Assembly: GCF_017874415.1 (NCBI RefSeq)
Contig: NZ_JAGGLM010000001.1
Location: 62,001 to 126,000 of the forward strand
Direction of reading: 5' to 3'
DNA from: Clostridium algifaecis
Lineage (GTDB): Bacteria > Bacillota > Clostridia > Clostridiales > Clostridiaceae
Length of the DNA: 64,000 nt
Shown: piece by piece, positions 46,601-55,272 of the stretch
How positions within the stretch are numbered: the first letter of the stretch is position 1
How the letters are laid out: each line of letters opens with the position of its first letter
The notes under the pieces: generated by a model
What the model was told of the DNA's origin: nothing
The model's database searches: none
The model's input: only the letters and a program-made list of their open reading frames with translations
Program-made: the position numbers and the translations under genes

Positions 46601-47254
46601 GTGTTAATAACAGTTGCAGATATAACCAATAAAGAATTTAAAAGAGGACTTAGAGGATATAATGTAGATGATGTAGATGAATTTTTAGATAAAATAGCAC
46701 AGGATTTTGAGGCTGTTAATAAAGAGAACTCTAATTTGAAAGAAAAATTAAAGTCTGCACAGGAAAAGTTGGATCATTATAACAAGATGGAAAATACTAT
46801 ACAGAATACACTTCTTCTGGCTCAGAATGCTTCTGATCAAGCAAAAGAAAATGCTAAGAAAGAAAGTGAACTTATAGTAAAGAATGCAAATGAAACTTCT
46901 AAGAAAGTAATAGATAAAGCTCACAATGATGTCATTCAGATTAATGATGAATTTGAAAGGGTAAAACAGGAGTTTGTTAAATTCAGAAGCAAGTATAGAA
47001 ATTTTATGGAGTCTCAACTTGAGATGTTTGATGATATGGAAAAAAATTTTGTAAAAAATTATAATATTGGTTATGAAGAAAGCCAAAACTTAGGTACAAA
47101 TGAGATACCTGTAAAAGAAAAAGAAATTGAAGTTGTACCTGATAAGGATGAAAATGATAATAAAAATGACATATCAAATATTGAAGTTAAAGATGAAGTT
47201 CCAACTAAAGACGAAGAATTAGAGGAGATTAAGAATTTTTTTATAAAGGGATAA
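46601..47254 (+). CDS. divIVA: DivIVA family protein
   Basis: This coiled-coil protein of 217 residues begins with the membrane-curvature-binding domain ADITNKEFKRGLRGYNVDDVDEFLDKIAQDFE. A long coiled coil follows (~residues 32-135). The tail from about residue 160 is acidic and Glu/Lys/Asp-rich, and looks disordered. It marks cell poles and septa. The start is GTG 46601 with GAGGTGG upstream. An intrinsic terminator sits 6 bp after its stop, so it closes the operon. Confidence 0.93.
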   Translation: MLITVADITNKEFKRGLRGYNVDDVDEFLDKIAQDFEAVNKENSNLKEKLKSAQEKLDHYNKMENTIQNTLLLAQNASDQAKENAKKESELIVKNANETSKKVIDKAHNDVIQINDEFERVKQEFVKFRSKYRNFMESQLEMFDDMEKNFVKNYNIGYEESQNLGTNEIPVKEKEIEVVPDKDENDNKNDISNIEVKDEVPTKDEELEEIKNFFIKG

Positions 47255-47259
47255 AAATG

Positions 47260-47283
47260 CCACTCTCAGGAGTGGATTTTTTT
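47260..47283 (+). terminator. Intrinsic terminator ending the division operon
   Basis: CCACTC pairs with GAGTGG around TCAG, then ATTTTTTT. It lies just after divIVA and before aroB, whose ribosome site and ATG are downstream. Confidence 0.85.
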
Positions 47284-47304
47284 AATAATACGGGTGGTGT
47301 AAAT

Positions 47305-48381
47305 ATGAAAGAAATGACGGTAAAATCTACAATTAAAAATTATAAAGTATATATAAGCAATAACCTGAATGAATTTTTTGATGTGATAAAAACTTATGAG
47401 AACAATGGAAAAATATTTTTAATTACAGAAGATATTGTATATAAATTATATAAGGATACAATAAAAAGTATTGAAAGTAAAGTTAATTGCAGTACTTTTT
47501 GTTTTGAAAATGGTGAAGAAAATAAAAGTATAGACACAGTGAAAAAAATATATGACTTTTTACTTGAAAATGGAGCAAATAGAGAAAGTATATTAATTGG
47601 ACTAGGTGGAGGACTTGTTGGAGATATAGTTGGATTTACAGCATCAACTTATATGCGCGGAATTAAATTTATAAATATACCTACTACAATGCTGTCTCAG
47701 ATTGACAGCTGTATTGGCGGAAAAGTTGGATATAATTATAATGGAGTAAAAAATTTGATAGGAAATTTTTTTAATCCACAATTTGTATATGTATGTCCGC
47801 ATTTTTTGGATACATTGAATGATAAACAATTTAAAGATGGATTGGGAGAGCTTATCAAGTACGGAGTTATAGATTCGCAAGAATTTTATGATTATATAAG
47901 AAATAATTATAAAGATATACTTATGAAAGATAAAGATAAACTTATATATGTAATAGAAAAATGTTTAAATATAAAAAAGAATGTAGTTGAACAGGACTTT
48001 AAGGATACAGGGCTTAGAAATATATTGAATTTCGGGCATACGGTAGGCCATGCAGTTGAAATATCTTCAAATTTTGATATTTCTCATGGAGAGGCAGTGG
48101 CACTTGGAACACTTACAGCTTTAAAGATTTCTGAACATAAATTTAATATATCTACTGATATATACAATTCTGTAGAAGACTTAATAAAAAAATTAGGATT
48201 GCATACAACATGTAAGATAAATGATTATTCATCATTTATAGCAACTATCAGACATGACAAAAAAAATGATGATAAAATAAGATTTGTACTGATTTATGGA
48301 TCTTTTGGAGATTACAAGATAAAAGTTGAAGTAAGTGAAGACGAAATTTTAAGAGCACTTAAAGAATCTATTGATAAATAA
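47305..48381 (+). CDS. aroB: 3-dehydroquinate synthase
   Basis: This 358-residue NAD+- and Zn-dependent enzyme makes 3-dehydroquinate from DAHP in the shikimate pathway. NAD motif GGGLVGDIVGFTASTYMRG; IPTTMLSQIDSCIGGKVGYN; Zn/substrate motifs GLGELIKYG, NFGHTVGHAVE and HGEAVALG. ATG 47305 follows GGGTGGTG; earlier in-frame ATGs lie within the terminator and are rejected. It heads a run aroB-mtnN-lspA-rluD with 27-44 bp gaps. No other aro gene lies in the window. Confidence 0.95.
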   Translation: MKEMTVKSTIKNYKVYISNNLNEFFDVIKTYENNGKIFLITEDIVYKLYKDTIKSIESKVNCSTFCFENGEENKSIDTVKKIYDFLLENGANRESILIGLGGGLVGDIVGFTASTYMRGIKFINIPTTMLSQIDSCIGGKVGYNYNGVKNLIGNFFNPQFVYVCPHFLDTLNDKQFKDGLGELIKYGVIDSQEFYDYIRNNYKDILMKDKDKLIYVIEKCLNIKKNVVEQDFKDTGLRNILNFGHTVGHAVEISSNFDISHGEAVALGTLTALKISEHKFNISTDIYNSVEDLIKKLGLHTTCKINDYSSFIATIRHDKKNDDKIRFVLIYGSFGDYKIKVEVSEDEILRALKESIDK

Positions 48382-48425
48382 TTTATAGCAATTGTTAATT
48401 GCGGATTGAAAGGAAAAGTGATTTT

Positions 48426-49118
48426 ATGACAACTGGAATAATTGGAGCTATGGACGAAGAAATTGAGATATTATTATCTAAAATGAATATTGAGAGATCT
48501 TATGAGAAAGCAAATATGAAATTTAATTCGGGGACAATATATGATAAAAAAGTTGTTCTAGTTAGATGTGGAATAGGTAAGGTAAATGCAGCAGTATGTA
48601 CACAGATACTTGTGGATGATTTTAAAGTCGATAAAGTGATAAATGTTGGAATAGCAGGTGGACTTGGCGAAAATATATATCCAGGTGATATTGTAATTGC
48701 AGATAATTTAGTACAGCATGATATGGACACTACAGCTTTTGGAGATAAGATAGGTCAGATACCGAGACTTAATACATATGAATTCAAGTGTGACAAAGAA
48801 CTTGTACTTAAAGCTAAAGATGCCTGCAATTCAATAGAAGGCAATAAAAATAGTTTTGTTGGAAGAATAGTTACAGGAGATCAATTTATATCAAGTGAAG
48901 ATAAAACTAAATGGCTTTTAAAGGAGTTTAATGCACTGGCTTGTGAGATGGAAGGCGGAAGTATTGCCCAGGTATGTTATTTAAATAGTGTTCCATTTGT
49001 TGTGCTGAGATCCATATCAGATAATGCAAATAATGGAGCACATATGGATTATAAAAAATTTGAAACCATTGCCATAAAGAGTTCTACAGAAATACTTGAT
49101 TATATGCTTAAAAATTAA
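48426..49118 (+). CDS. mtnN: 5'-methylthioadenosine / S-adenosylhomocysteine nucleosidase
   Basis: This 230-residue canonical nucleosidase (Pfs) cleaves MTA, SAH and 5'-deoxyadenosine to adenine and the pentose. The catalytic Glu is in GAMDEEIE, the ribose-binding Glu in CEMEGGSIAQV, and the catalytic Asp in LRSISDNAN. ATG 48426 follows AAGGAAAAG; a TTG at 48399 is further from the site. Compared with the diverged relative at 18125, it has the full-length core and no C-terminal extension. Confidence 0.95.
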   Translation: MTTGIIGAMDEEIEILLSKMNIERSYEKANMKFNSGTIYDKKVVLVRCGIGKVNAAVCTQILVDDFKVDKVINVGIAGGLGENIYPGDIVIADNLVQHDMDTTAFGDKIGQIPRLNTYEFKCDKELVLKAKDACNSIEGNKNSFVGRIVTGDQFISSEDKTKWLLKEFNALACEMEGGSIAQVCYLNSVPFVVLRSISDNANNGAHMDYKKFETIAIKSSTEILDYMLKN

Positions 49119-49145
49119 AATTCCTTATTATATGGGAGGCAGTGA

Positions 49146-49601
49146 ATGCTAATACTAATAATAATATTTGGACTGATAATAGATAGGCTTACTAAAATAT
49201 GGGCAATTAATGTACTATCAGGCGTATCTGAAATTACCATAATAAAAAACTTTTTTTCATTTTTGTATATTGAAAATAAAGGGGCAGCTTTTGGTATTTT
49301 TCAGAATAAGACGGTATTTTTGACCATAATTACTGTAATTATTATGATAGGCATAGTATATTATATTGTAAGATATAAACCAAGGAATATATTTGTAAAT
49401 GTGGCTCTTTCACTTATAATAAGCGGGGCACTTGGAAACTTAATAGATAGAATATATTACAGATATGTAGTTGATTTTATATCTCTTCATTATAAAGAAG
49501 TTTATTATTTTCCAGTATTTAATGTGGCAGATATTATGGTGGTACTTGGAACTATAATTCTTGTATTTTGTTTGTTGAGGGAAGATAAAAATGGAAACTA
49601 G
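49146..49601 (+). CDS. lspA: Lipoprotein signal peptidase (signal peptidase II)
   Basis: This 151-residue membrane aspartic protease has four helices. It removes signal peptides from prolipoproteins, such as the ABC lipoprotein in this window. Catalytic Asp pair: GNLIDRIYYRYVVDFI and FNVADIMVV. The N-terminal DRLTK motif is present. GGGAGGCAG precedes the ATG. It overlaps the next gene by 11 bp. Confidence 0.95.
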   Translation: MLILIIIFGLIIDRLTKIWAINVLSGVSEITIIKNFFSFLYIENKGAAFGIFQNKTVFLTIITVIIMIGIVYYIVRYKPRNIFVNVALSLIISGALGNLIDRIYYRYVVDFISLHYKEVYYFPVFNVADIMVVLGTIILVFCLLREDKNGN

Positions 49602-50505
49602 AAAATTATTATTTGAGGAAAATGAAGATACAAGGCTGGACGTATTTTTGAAACAATATTTTAAAGATAAATCAAGGTCACATATACAGAAGCTAATAGA
49701 AGAAAAATTAGTTACTGTAAATGGCAAGATTAAAAAAAGCAATTACAAGCTTAAATTTAATGATGAAGTTTCTGTGATTTTAAAAGAACCGGTAAGCCTT
49801 AATATAGAACCTGAGGAAATACCTCTTGATGTATTATACGAAGATAGGGATGTAATAGTTGTAAATAAGCCTCAGGGTATGGTAGTCCATCCTGCGGCAG
49901 GGATAAAAACAGGCACTCTTGTAAATGCACTTCTCAGTTATTGCAGTGATTTATCTGGCATAAATGGAGTTACACGACCTGGTATAGTACATAGAATAGA
50001 TAAGGATACCTCGGGAATACTCGTGGTGGCTAAAAATGACAATTCCCATAATAAATTGGCAGAACAGCTAAAGGATCATTCAATGACAAGAGAGTATATT
50101 GCTTTGGTTGAGGGTGTCTTAAAGGAAGAGAAAGGTACTATTGACAAACCGATTGCAAGGCATCCGAAAGACAAGATTAAAATGGCAGTAGTTTTAAATG
50201 GTAAAAGAGCTGTAACTCATTACAGTGTTATTGAAAGATTTAAAAATAATACTTTGGTTAAATGTGTACTTGAAACCGGGAGAACTCATCAAATAAGGGT
50301 ACATATGGCTTATATAGGGCATCCTCTTGTAGGAGATCCTGTATATGGATATAAAAAGCAGAGATTTAAATTAGAAGGACAGCTTCTTCATGCCAGAAAG
50401 CTTGGCTTTATCCATCCATCAACAGGAAAATATATTGAATTTGAAACTGAAATACCAGAATATTTTAAGAGGATAATAAATATTTTAAAAAAAGAAAACA
50501 ATTAA
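49591..50505 (+). CDS. rluD: RluA/RluD-family 23S rRNA pseudouridine synthase
   Basis: This protein of 304 residues has an N-terminal S4 domain (RLDVFLKQYFKDKSRSHIQKLIEEKLVTVNG) and a catalytic domain with HRIDKDTSGILVVAKN (catalytic Asp), REYIALVEG, and LETGRTHQIRVHMAYIGHPLVGDPVYG. It converts specific uridines of rRNA (or tRNA) to pseudouridine. It overlaps lspA by 11 bp and probably is translationally coupled. The RluD name is by family; the exact target uridine is unknown. Confidence 0.92.
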   Translation: METRKLLFEENEDTRLDVFLKQYFKDKSRSHIQKLIEEKLVTVNGKIKKSNYKLKFNDEVSVILKEPVSLNIEPEEIPLDVLYEDRDVIVVNKPQGMVVHPAAGIKTGTLVNALLSYCSDLSGINGVTRPGIVHRIDKDTSGILVVAKNDNSHNKLAEQLKDHSMTREYIALVEGVLKEEKGTIDKPIARHPKDKIKMAVVLNGKRAVTHYSVIERFKNNTLVKCVLETGRTHQIRVHMAYIGHPLVGDPVYGYKKQRFKLEGQLLHARKLGFIHPSTGKYIEFETEIPEYFKRIINILKKENN

Positions 50506-50555
50506 AAGATGATGCTACAAAACTAAGCAATGGTTTTGCAGCATCATCTTTATTT
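50505..50555. terminator. Bidirectional terminator
   Basis: AAAGATGATGCTACAAAAC pairs with GTTTTGCAGCATCATCTTT, one mismatch, 9-nt loop, then TATTTG. It lies between the rluD and xth stops, and begins at the last base of the rluD stop codon. Confidence 0.85.
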
Positions 50556-50559
50556 GAAT

Positions 50560-51324
50560 TTAAAATTTTAAATCTACCATGATAGGACAATGATCAGATC
50601 CTGTAACATCTGTCAATATTGTGGCATCTTCAACATTATCCATCATATTATTTGAAACGAAGTGATAGTCTATTCTCCAGCCTGCATTTCTTTCTCTGGC
50701 TTTAAATCGATAACTCCACCATGAATATTCAACTTTATCGGGATTTTTGAATCTAAAGGTATCTGTATAACCATTTGATATGAAATTATCAATCCAGTGT
50801 CTTTCAATAGGCAAAAATCCAGATTTTTTTGAGTTTGACTTAGGATTTTTTATATCAATTTCATTGTGTGCTATATTATAATCACCACAAATTAAAATCT
50901 TTTTACCAGAGCATACCAGCTTATTGCAATAAGTCAGGATTGCATCTAAAAATTCCATTTTATAATTTAATCTATCATCGCTCATTTGACCATTTGGAAA
51001 GTATATATTAAGCAGTGTAAATTTATCGAATTCAAGTATAAGAATTCTTCCTTCATTGTCAAATATATTGATTCCAATACCATGTTCAACAGATATAGGT
51101 TTAATTTTTGTGTAAATTGCAACTCCGCTGTAACCTTTTTTTTCTGCAAAGCTAAAATATGAATTATATCCATCTATATTTTTTAAATTGATGTCTAAAT
51201 TATTTTCCTGGAGTTTGGTTTCTTGTATACATAGTATATCAGGGCTTTCTTCATTTACCCATTGAAAAAAATTCTTTTTTGCAATTGCCCTGAGTCCATT
51301 TACATTCCAGGAGTATATTTTCAT
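50560..51324 (-). CDS. xth: Exodeoxyribonuclease III / AP endonuclease
   Basis: This 254-residue enzyme of the Xth/ExoA (EEP) family incises DNA at abasic sites and trims 3' ends. Visible active-site motifs: SWNVNGLRA, QETKLQ (metal Glu), GDYNIAH, SWWSYRF, and GSDHCPIMV (catalytic Asp-His). Its ATG overlaps the stop of uraA in an ATGA, so it is the last gene of the pyrR-uraA-xth operon. That is a curious place for a repair gene, but its expression would then follow PyrR control. Confidence 0.95.
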   Translation of the reverse strand: MKIYSWNVNGLRAIAKKNFFQWVNEESPDILCIQETKLQENNLDINLKNIDGYNSYFSFAEKKGYSGVAIYTKIKPISVEHGIGINIFDNEGRILILEFDKFTLLNIYFPNGQMSDDRLNYKMEFLDAILTYCNKLVCSGKKILICGDYNIAHNEIDIKNPKSNSKKSGFLPIERHWIDNFISNGYTDTFRFKNPDKVEYSWWSYRFKARERNAGWRIDYHFVSNNMMDNVEDATILTDVTGSDHCPIMVDLKF

Positions 51325-52628
51325 ATAGCTTCTTCCTCCTCTGAGTTTTTCAATTCATTGGCACTGTTTTCTGGGAGTATAAGATTTAACACGATTCCAA
51401 CAATAGTTGCCAGTGCAACTCCTGATATTTCAACAGGTGCTCCTCCTACCATAAATTTTATGGAAGCTCCGCCAATTCCTATTACTATTATAACAGAAGC
51501 AAGTATTAAATTCCTATTTTTACTGAAGTCTATTTTGTCCTCTACAAATATTCTAAATCCTGAAGAAGCAATTATTCCAAACAGCAATATGCTTACTCCT
51601 CCAATTACAGGCATTGGCATATTTTCAATTAAGGCAGCTACAGGTCCTATGAAAGATAACAATATAGCTATTATTGCAGCACCGCCTATTACCCATACAC
51701 TATATACTTTGGTTATTGCCATAACGCCTATATTTTCTCCATAAGTTGTAGTTGGAGGTCCTCCTGCAAAACCTGCAAATATAGTTGCAACACCATCTCC
51801 AAGTATAGATCTGTTAAGTCCGGGTTCTTTTGTAAAATCTCTTCCTACTACATTGTTTGTTACATAAATATGTCCTATGTGTTCTGCCAGTGTTACAAAT
51901 GAAATAGGAGCCATAAGTATAATAGCGTTGACGTTGAATTTTGGGAACATAAAAGGTGGAATTTTAAATAATTTGGTAGATAGTATGACATCTATAGTAT
52001 GTTTTGGTACTACTCCAAGTACTATGGCAGATATATATCCTACTATAATTGCGATTAGTATAGGTATTATTCCTAAAAATCCTTTGAAGAACATAGTTCC
52101 AAATACACCAACTACCAGAGTTATTATAGCTACGGCCATCCATGCCCATCTTGCTACACTTTGCATTTGGTCTGTTGAATAGCTAGGATTGAATCCAGAC
52201 CAGTTTATTGCAGTTCCTGCAAGACCGAGACCGATTACTATGACTATGGAACCTACTACAACATTAGGCAGTGCCTTGTTTAGCCAGTCAACACCGCAGA
52301 AGTTTATTATAAGAGATACTATTAGATATACACATCCTGCAGCTATTACACCTGACAACATTGATGCGGGACCATAGCTTTTTGAGGCAATAAGTATTGG
52401 ACTTATGAAAGCAAAAGAAGATCCAAGATAAGCTGGAAGTTTTGCTTTAGTACACAATATGTATAAAAGTGTTCCAATTCCACTGCAGAACAGTGCTATT
52501 GATGGACTCATGCCAGTCAGTATTGGGACAAGTATGGTAGAACCAACCATAGCAAATAAATGCTGAAAGCTAAGTGGTATGGTAATTCCTATAGGCAGTT
52601 TTTCTTCTACATCTACAATATTTTTCAT
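51321..52628 (-). CDS. uraA: Uracil permease (NCS2 family)
   Basis: This 435-residue transporter has about 14 helices. It takes up uracil with protons. Family motifs include IPLSFQHLFAMVGSTILVPILTG (N-terminal), LNKALPNVVVGSIVIVIGLGLA and the NCS2 signature region with AEHIGH (Glu binding uracil) and GGPPTTTYGENIGV. ATG 52628 follows AAAGGAGAGTG; a TTG farther up covers that site. It is operonic with pyrR. Confidence 0.93.
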   Translation of the reverse strand: MKNIVDVEEKLPIGITIPLSFQHLFAMVGSTILVPILTGMSPSIALFCSGIGTLLYILCTKAKLPAYLGSSFAFISPILIASKSYGPASMLSGVIAAGCVYLIVSLIINFCGVDWLNKALPNVVVGSIVIVIGLGLAGTAINWSGFNPSYSTDQMQSVARWAWMAVAIITLVVGVFGTMFFKGFLGIIPILIAIIVGYISAIVLGVVPKHTIDVILSTKLFKIPPFMFPKFNVNAIILMAPISFVTLAEHIGHIYVTNNVVGRDFTKEPGLNRSILGDGVATIFAGFAGGPPTTTYGENIGVMAITKVYSVWVIGGAAIIAILLSFIGPVAALIENMPMPVIGGVSILLFGIIASSGFRIFVEDKIDFSKNRNLILASVIIVIGIGGASIKFMVGGAPVEISGVALATIVGIVLNLILPENSANELKNSEEEEAI

Positions 52629-52673
52629 TAATACACTCTCCTTTTTTAGTCTCACCGGACTATATTAAAAGTT

Positions 52674-53210
52674 CTATATTTCATAAATTTTAACAGAATC
52701 AGTTTTGTCTACTTCTGAAACTTCCACAGATACAATTTCACTTTTGGAAGTAGGAATATTTTTGCCTATATAATCTGGTCTTATTGGAAGCTCACGGTGG
52801 CCTCTGTCTATTAATACTGCTAATTGTATAATTTTTGGCCTTCCCAAATGTATAATGGCATCTATAGCAGCTCTTACTGTTCTTCCTGTATGAATTACAT
52901 CATCAACCAATATAACTTTTTTGTTTTTTACATCTATTAGGTTTGCATTTTTTATTAAAGGTTGATTCCAGGTGCTATTGTCTAGATCATCCCTGTAAAA
53001 GCTTATGTCTACACTTTCTACAGTTAATTTTGTACCTTCTATATTTTCTATATTTTTGGCTATTCTTTTAGCTATAGGATAACCTCTTCTTTTTATTCCT
53101 ATAAGTATTAAATTATCTATTCCATTATTTTTTTCAATTATTTCGTGAGATATTCTTGTTAAAGTTCTTTTCATAGCTTTATCATCTAAAATAAGTGCTT
53201 TTAACTTCAA
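52674..53210 (-). CDS. pyrR: PyrR, pyrimidine attenuation regulator / uracil phosphoribosyltransferase
   Basis: This 178-residue RNA-binding protein of PRTase fold has the PRPP motif [21 protein letters not shown] and the start [19 protein letters not shown]. With UMP bound, it attaches to pyr leader RNA and promotes termination. TTG 53210 follows AAGGCGGTGAT; longer forms overlap that site. Its own leader carries a PyrR target, implying feedback on itself, uraA and xth, while the carA leader in this window is a second target. Confidence 0.95.
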   Translation of the reverse strand: MKLKALILDDKAMKRTLTRISHEIIEKNNGIDNLILIGIKRRGYPIAKRIAKNIENIEGTKLTVESVDISFYRDDLDNSTWNQPLIKNANLIDVKNKKVILVDDVIHTGRTVRAAIDAIIHLGRPKIIQLAVLIDRGHRELPIRPDYIGKNIPTSKSEIVSVEVSEVDKTDSVKIYEI

Positions 53211-53254
53211 AATTATCACCGCCTTTCTCAAGCTTATAATTTATTGTGGAAAAG

Positions 53255-53291
53255 TTTTAATATAAAATGCTCTTCTCAGTGAGAAGAGCAT
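53255..53291 (-). terminator. Attenuator terminator in the pyrR leader
   Basis: ATGCTCTTCTC and GAGAAGAGCAT form a perfect 11-bp stem around three bases (53267-53291), followed on the minus strand by TTTATATTAAAA. It lies between the PyrR site and the pyrR start. Confidence 0.87.
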
Positions 53292-53312
53292 AATAAAGCC
53301 ATACTAAAAAAT

Positions 53313-53340
53313 ACCTTGTTGACCTCACTGGATCATTTAA
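53313..53340 (-). promoter_or_regulatory. PyrR-binding RNA element in the pyrR leader
   Basis: On the minus strand it reads GATCCAGTGAGGTCAACAAGG (in part), close to the B. subtilis pyr leader loop consensus. It is similar to the element at 12190-12222. The downstream terminator would form when PyrR-UMP binds. Confidence 0.87.
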
Positions 53341-53361
53341 AGGACTATAAAATTCTAATTT

Positions 53362-53390
53362 ATTATAGAACAAATTAGAACTAAATTCAA
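53362..53390 (-). promoter_or_regulatory. Promoter of the pyrR-uraA-xth operon
   Basis: On the minus strand TTGAAT (53385-53390), 17 bp and TATAAT (53362-53367) form a good sigma-A promoter. It begins immediately after the rqcH stop codon. The -10 is about 20-25 bp before the PyrR site. Confidence 0.8.
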
Positions 53391-53394
53391 CATT

Positions 53395-55131
53395 TTATTG
53401 CAATTGTTTTATATTTGGCTTTTTAGAATCTACATAAATAGTTTTATTAGTATAGTAAATTACCATCCCAGGTCTTGCACCATTTGGTTTATGCACATTT
53501 TTAACTTGAGTATAATCAACTGCAACCTTTGAAGAATCACGTGCTTTGCTGTAATAAGCGGAAAGAGCTGCTGCTTCCTCTAAAGTCCTGTCTGGAACTT
53601 CACCAAAATTTTTAACTATTACATGTGAACCAGGAATTTTTTTTGTATGAAGCCATATATCCTTCTTCTCTGCAAACTTTAAAGTAAGATGATCATTTTG
53701 GATATTATTTTTACCTACATATATTTCTATACCGTCACTTGATATAAATTTCATAGGATTTGAAGGTTTTGAATTTTTGTTTTTAAAGGATTTTTTAAAT
53801 CGTATATATCCACTTTCCATGAGTTCTCTTTTTATGTCTTCTATGTCTTCATAACTATCTGCATTTTTTATATTGGCAAGTACAGAATTTAAATATTCCA
53901 GTTCGTCCTCTGAAAGCTTCAGTTGTACTAGAGCAGCTTCTTCTGTTTTTTTAAGTTTATTATATTTTTTAAAATAATGTTGTATATTTTCAGAAGGAGT
54001 TTTATTCTCATCTAATTTTATATCTATATAGTCCATTGTACTGCTGTAAAAATTTTGTATGTGAGCAGTTTTATCACCTTTTTTAATGCTGTATATATTT
54101 GAAGTCAATAATTCTCCAAGTATTCTAAATTTATCTTTTTTACTGGCATTTTGCAGTTCTTTTGTAAATATTTTTATCTTTTTGTTGCATCTGTCGAGGT
54201 TTAAATTTATCAATCTTTGAAGATCGGAACTCTTATTATTTAATCTATCTGCTTTATCCTTTTTAAAGTAGTATTCTTCAAGGAGTTCAGATGGAGAAGT
54301 ATAGGTTTTGTATTCTGAATCATAAATATGTAAAAGTTTCATACAGTAAAAATCTTTTATTCTTTCATTTTTTAAATAGGAACTAAAGTGAAAATTGCAA
54401 GCTTTAATATCATTAAGTATATTTGTTATAAAATTAAATATAGTGTCAATAAGATTATCATCTTCATCTGGATATTTTTCTTTAAATTCAAAATAAAGCT
54501 CTTTTGAAAATACTGTACTGAAGCCTGTAAAAGTATTTGAAAAAAAATTAAAATCAAATAATGTGCAATTATCTTTTATGAATTTTTCAAGGTCATCTTT
54601 TACAAATTGAAAGGGATTCAATTTATGGGAAATCGGTGGAAATATATAATTTATTCCTGGATAAATAGATCTAACTGAATTTATTTCAGGAGTTAAATGT
54701 TTAATACTGTCCATGATTAAATTATCCCGTTTGCGTATAAGGGTTATGTTGCTGTGTCTTCCCATAATCTCTATAATTAAGGTATATACACTGTTAAAGC
54801 CCATTTCATCAGAACTTTCAAAATCTAAAAATATTACTCTATCTGTATCAAGTTGTCTTATATTTATCAATTTTCCGGAATTTATATATTTCCTTAAAAC
54901 CATACAGAACATAGGTGCCTTTTTAGGATTTACCTTGCTTATTTTTGTAAGATGTATTTTAGGATAAATTGAGCTTATACTCATTAGGAGTTTATAAGTT
55001 TTTCTGTTAAATTTTATGGTAAGAACTATTTCATCTTTTTCTGGTTGGTTTATTTTTTCTACTTTTCCACCAAGTATAGTATTTTTTAATTCATTTAGTA
55101 TACTGTGTATAAAAATGCCGTCTAAAGCCAT
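53395..55131 (-). CDS. rqcH: RqcH (NFACT family, Rqc2 homologue), ribosome quality control
   Basis: This 578-residue protein binds split 50S subunits bearing stalled peptidyl-tRNA and adds C-terminal alanine tails. The NFACT-N domain opens with MALDGIFIHSILNEL and contains the key D97-R98 motif (TDRVIFLDF). A helical/coiled-coil middle follows (~residues 270-430), then NFACT-R near the end (DIWLHTKKIPGSHVIVKNFG; ALSAYYSKARDSSKVAVDYTQVKNV). Start ATG 55131 follows AAAGGATG. Often annotated as fibronectin-binding protein. Together with YlmH in this window it supplies the bacterial RQC factors. Confidence 0.93.
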   Translation of the reverse strand: MALDGIFIHSILNELKNTILGGKVEKINQPEKDEIVLTIKFNRKTYKLLMSISSIYPKIHLTKISKVNPKKAPMFCMVLRKYINSGKLINIRQLDTDRVIFLDFESSDEMGFNSVYTLIIEIMGRHSNITLIRKRDNLIMDSIKHLTPEINSVRSIYPGINYIFPPISHKLNPFQFVKDDLEKFIKDNCTLFDFNFFSNTFTGFSTVFSKELYFEFKEKYPDEDDNLIDTIFNFITNILNDIKACNFHFSSYLKNERIKDFYCMKLLHIYDSEYKTYTSPSELLEEYYFKKDKADRLNNKSSDLQRLINLNLDRCNKKIKIFTKELQNASKKDKFRILGELLTSNIYSIKKGDKTAHIQNFYSSTMDYIDIKLDENKTPSENIQHYFKKYNKLKKTEEAALVQLKLSEDELEYLNSVLANIKNADSYEDIEDIKRELMESGYIRFKKSFKNKNSKPSNPMKFISSDGIEIYVGKNNIQNDHLTLKFAEKKDIWLHTKKIPGSHVIVKNFGEVPDRTLEEAAALSAYYSKARDSSKVAVDYTQVKNVHKPNGARPGMVIYYTNKTIYVDSKKPNIKQLQ

Positions 55132-55272
55132 ATATTTCATCCTTTCATAAATGGTATATTTATAAATTATAACATTTTAAATTTTTAAAATAAAGTTAGC
55201 AGAAATTCGTTGATAAAAGGATATTTCAGTAGTAAACTAAAAACAAACTACATTTGAGGAAGGTGATATGAC

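Noticed and set aside
47257-47304. Extended N-terminus of aroB starting at ATG 47257
   Set aside because: It would translate through an intrinsic terminator; the ribosome site and AroB homology begin at 47305.
51262-51744. 160-codon plus-strand frame across the xth/uraA junction
   Set aside because: Antisense to two recognised genes; sequence is a Ser/Pro/Ile-rich shadow.
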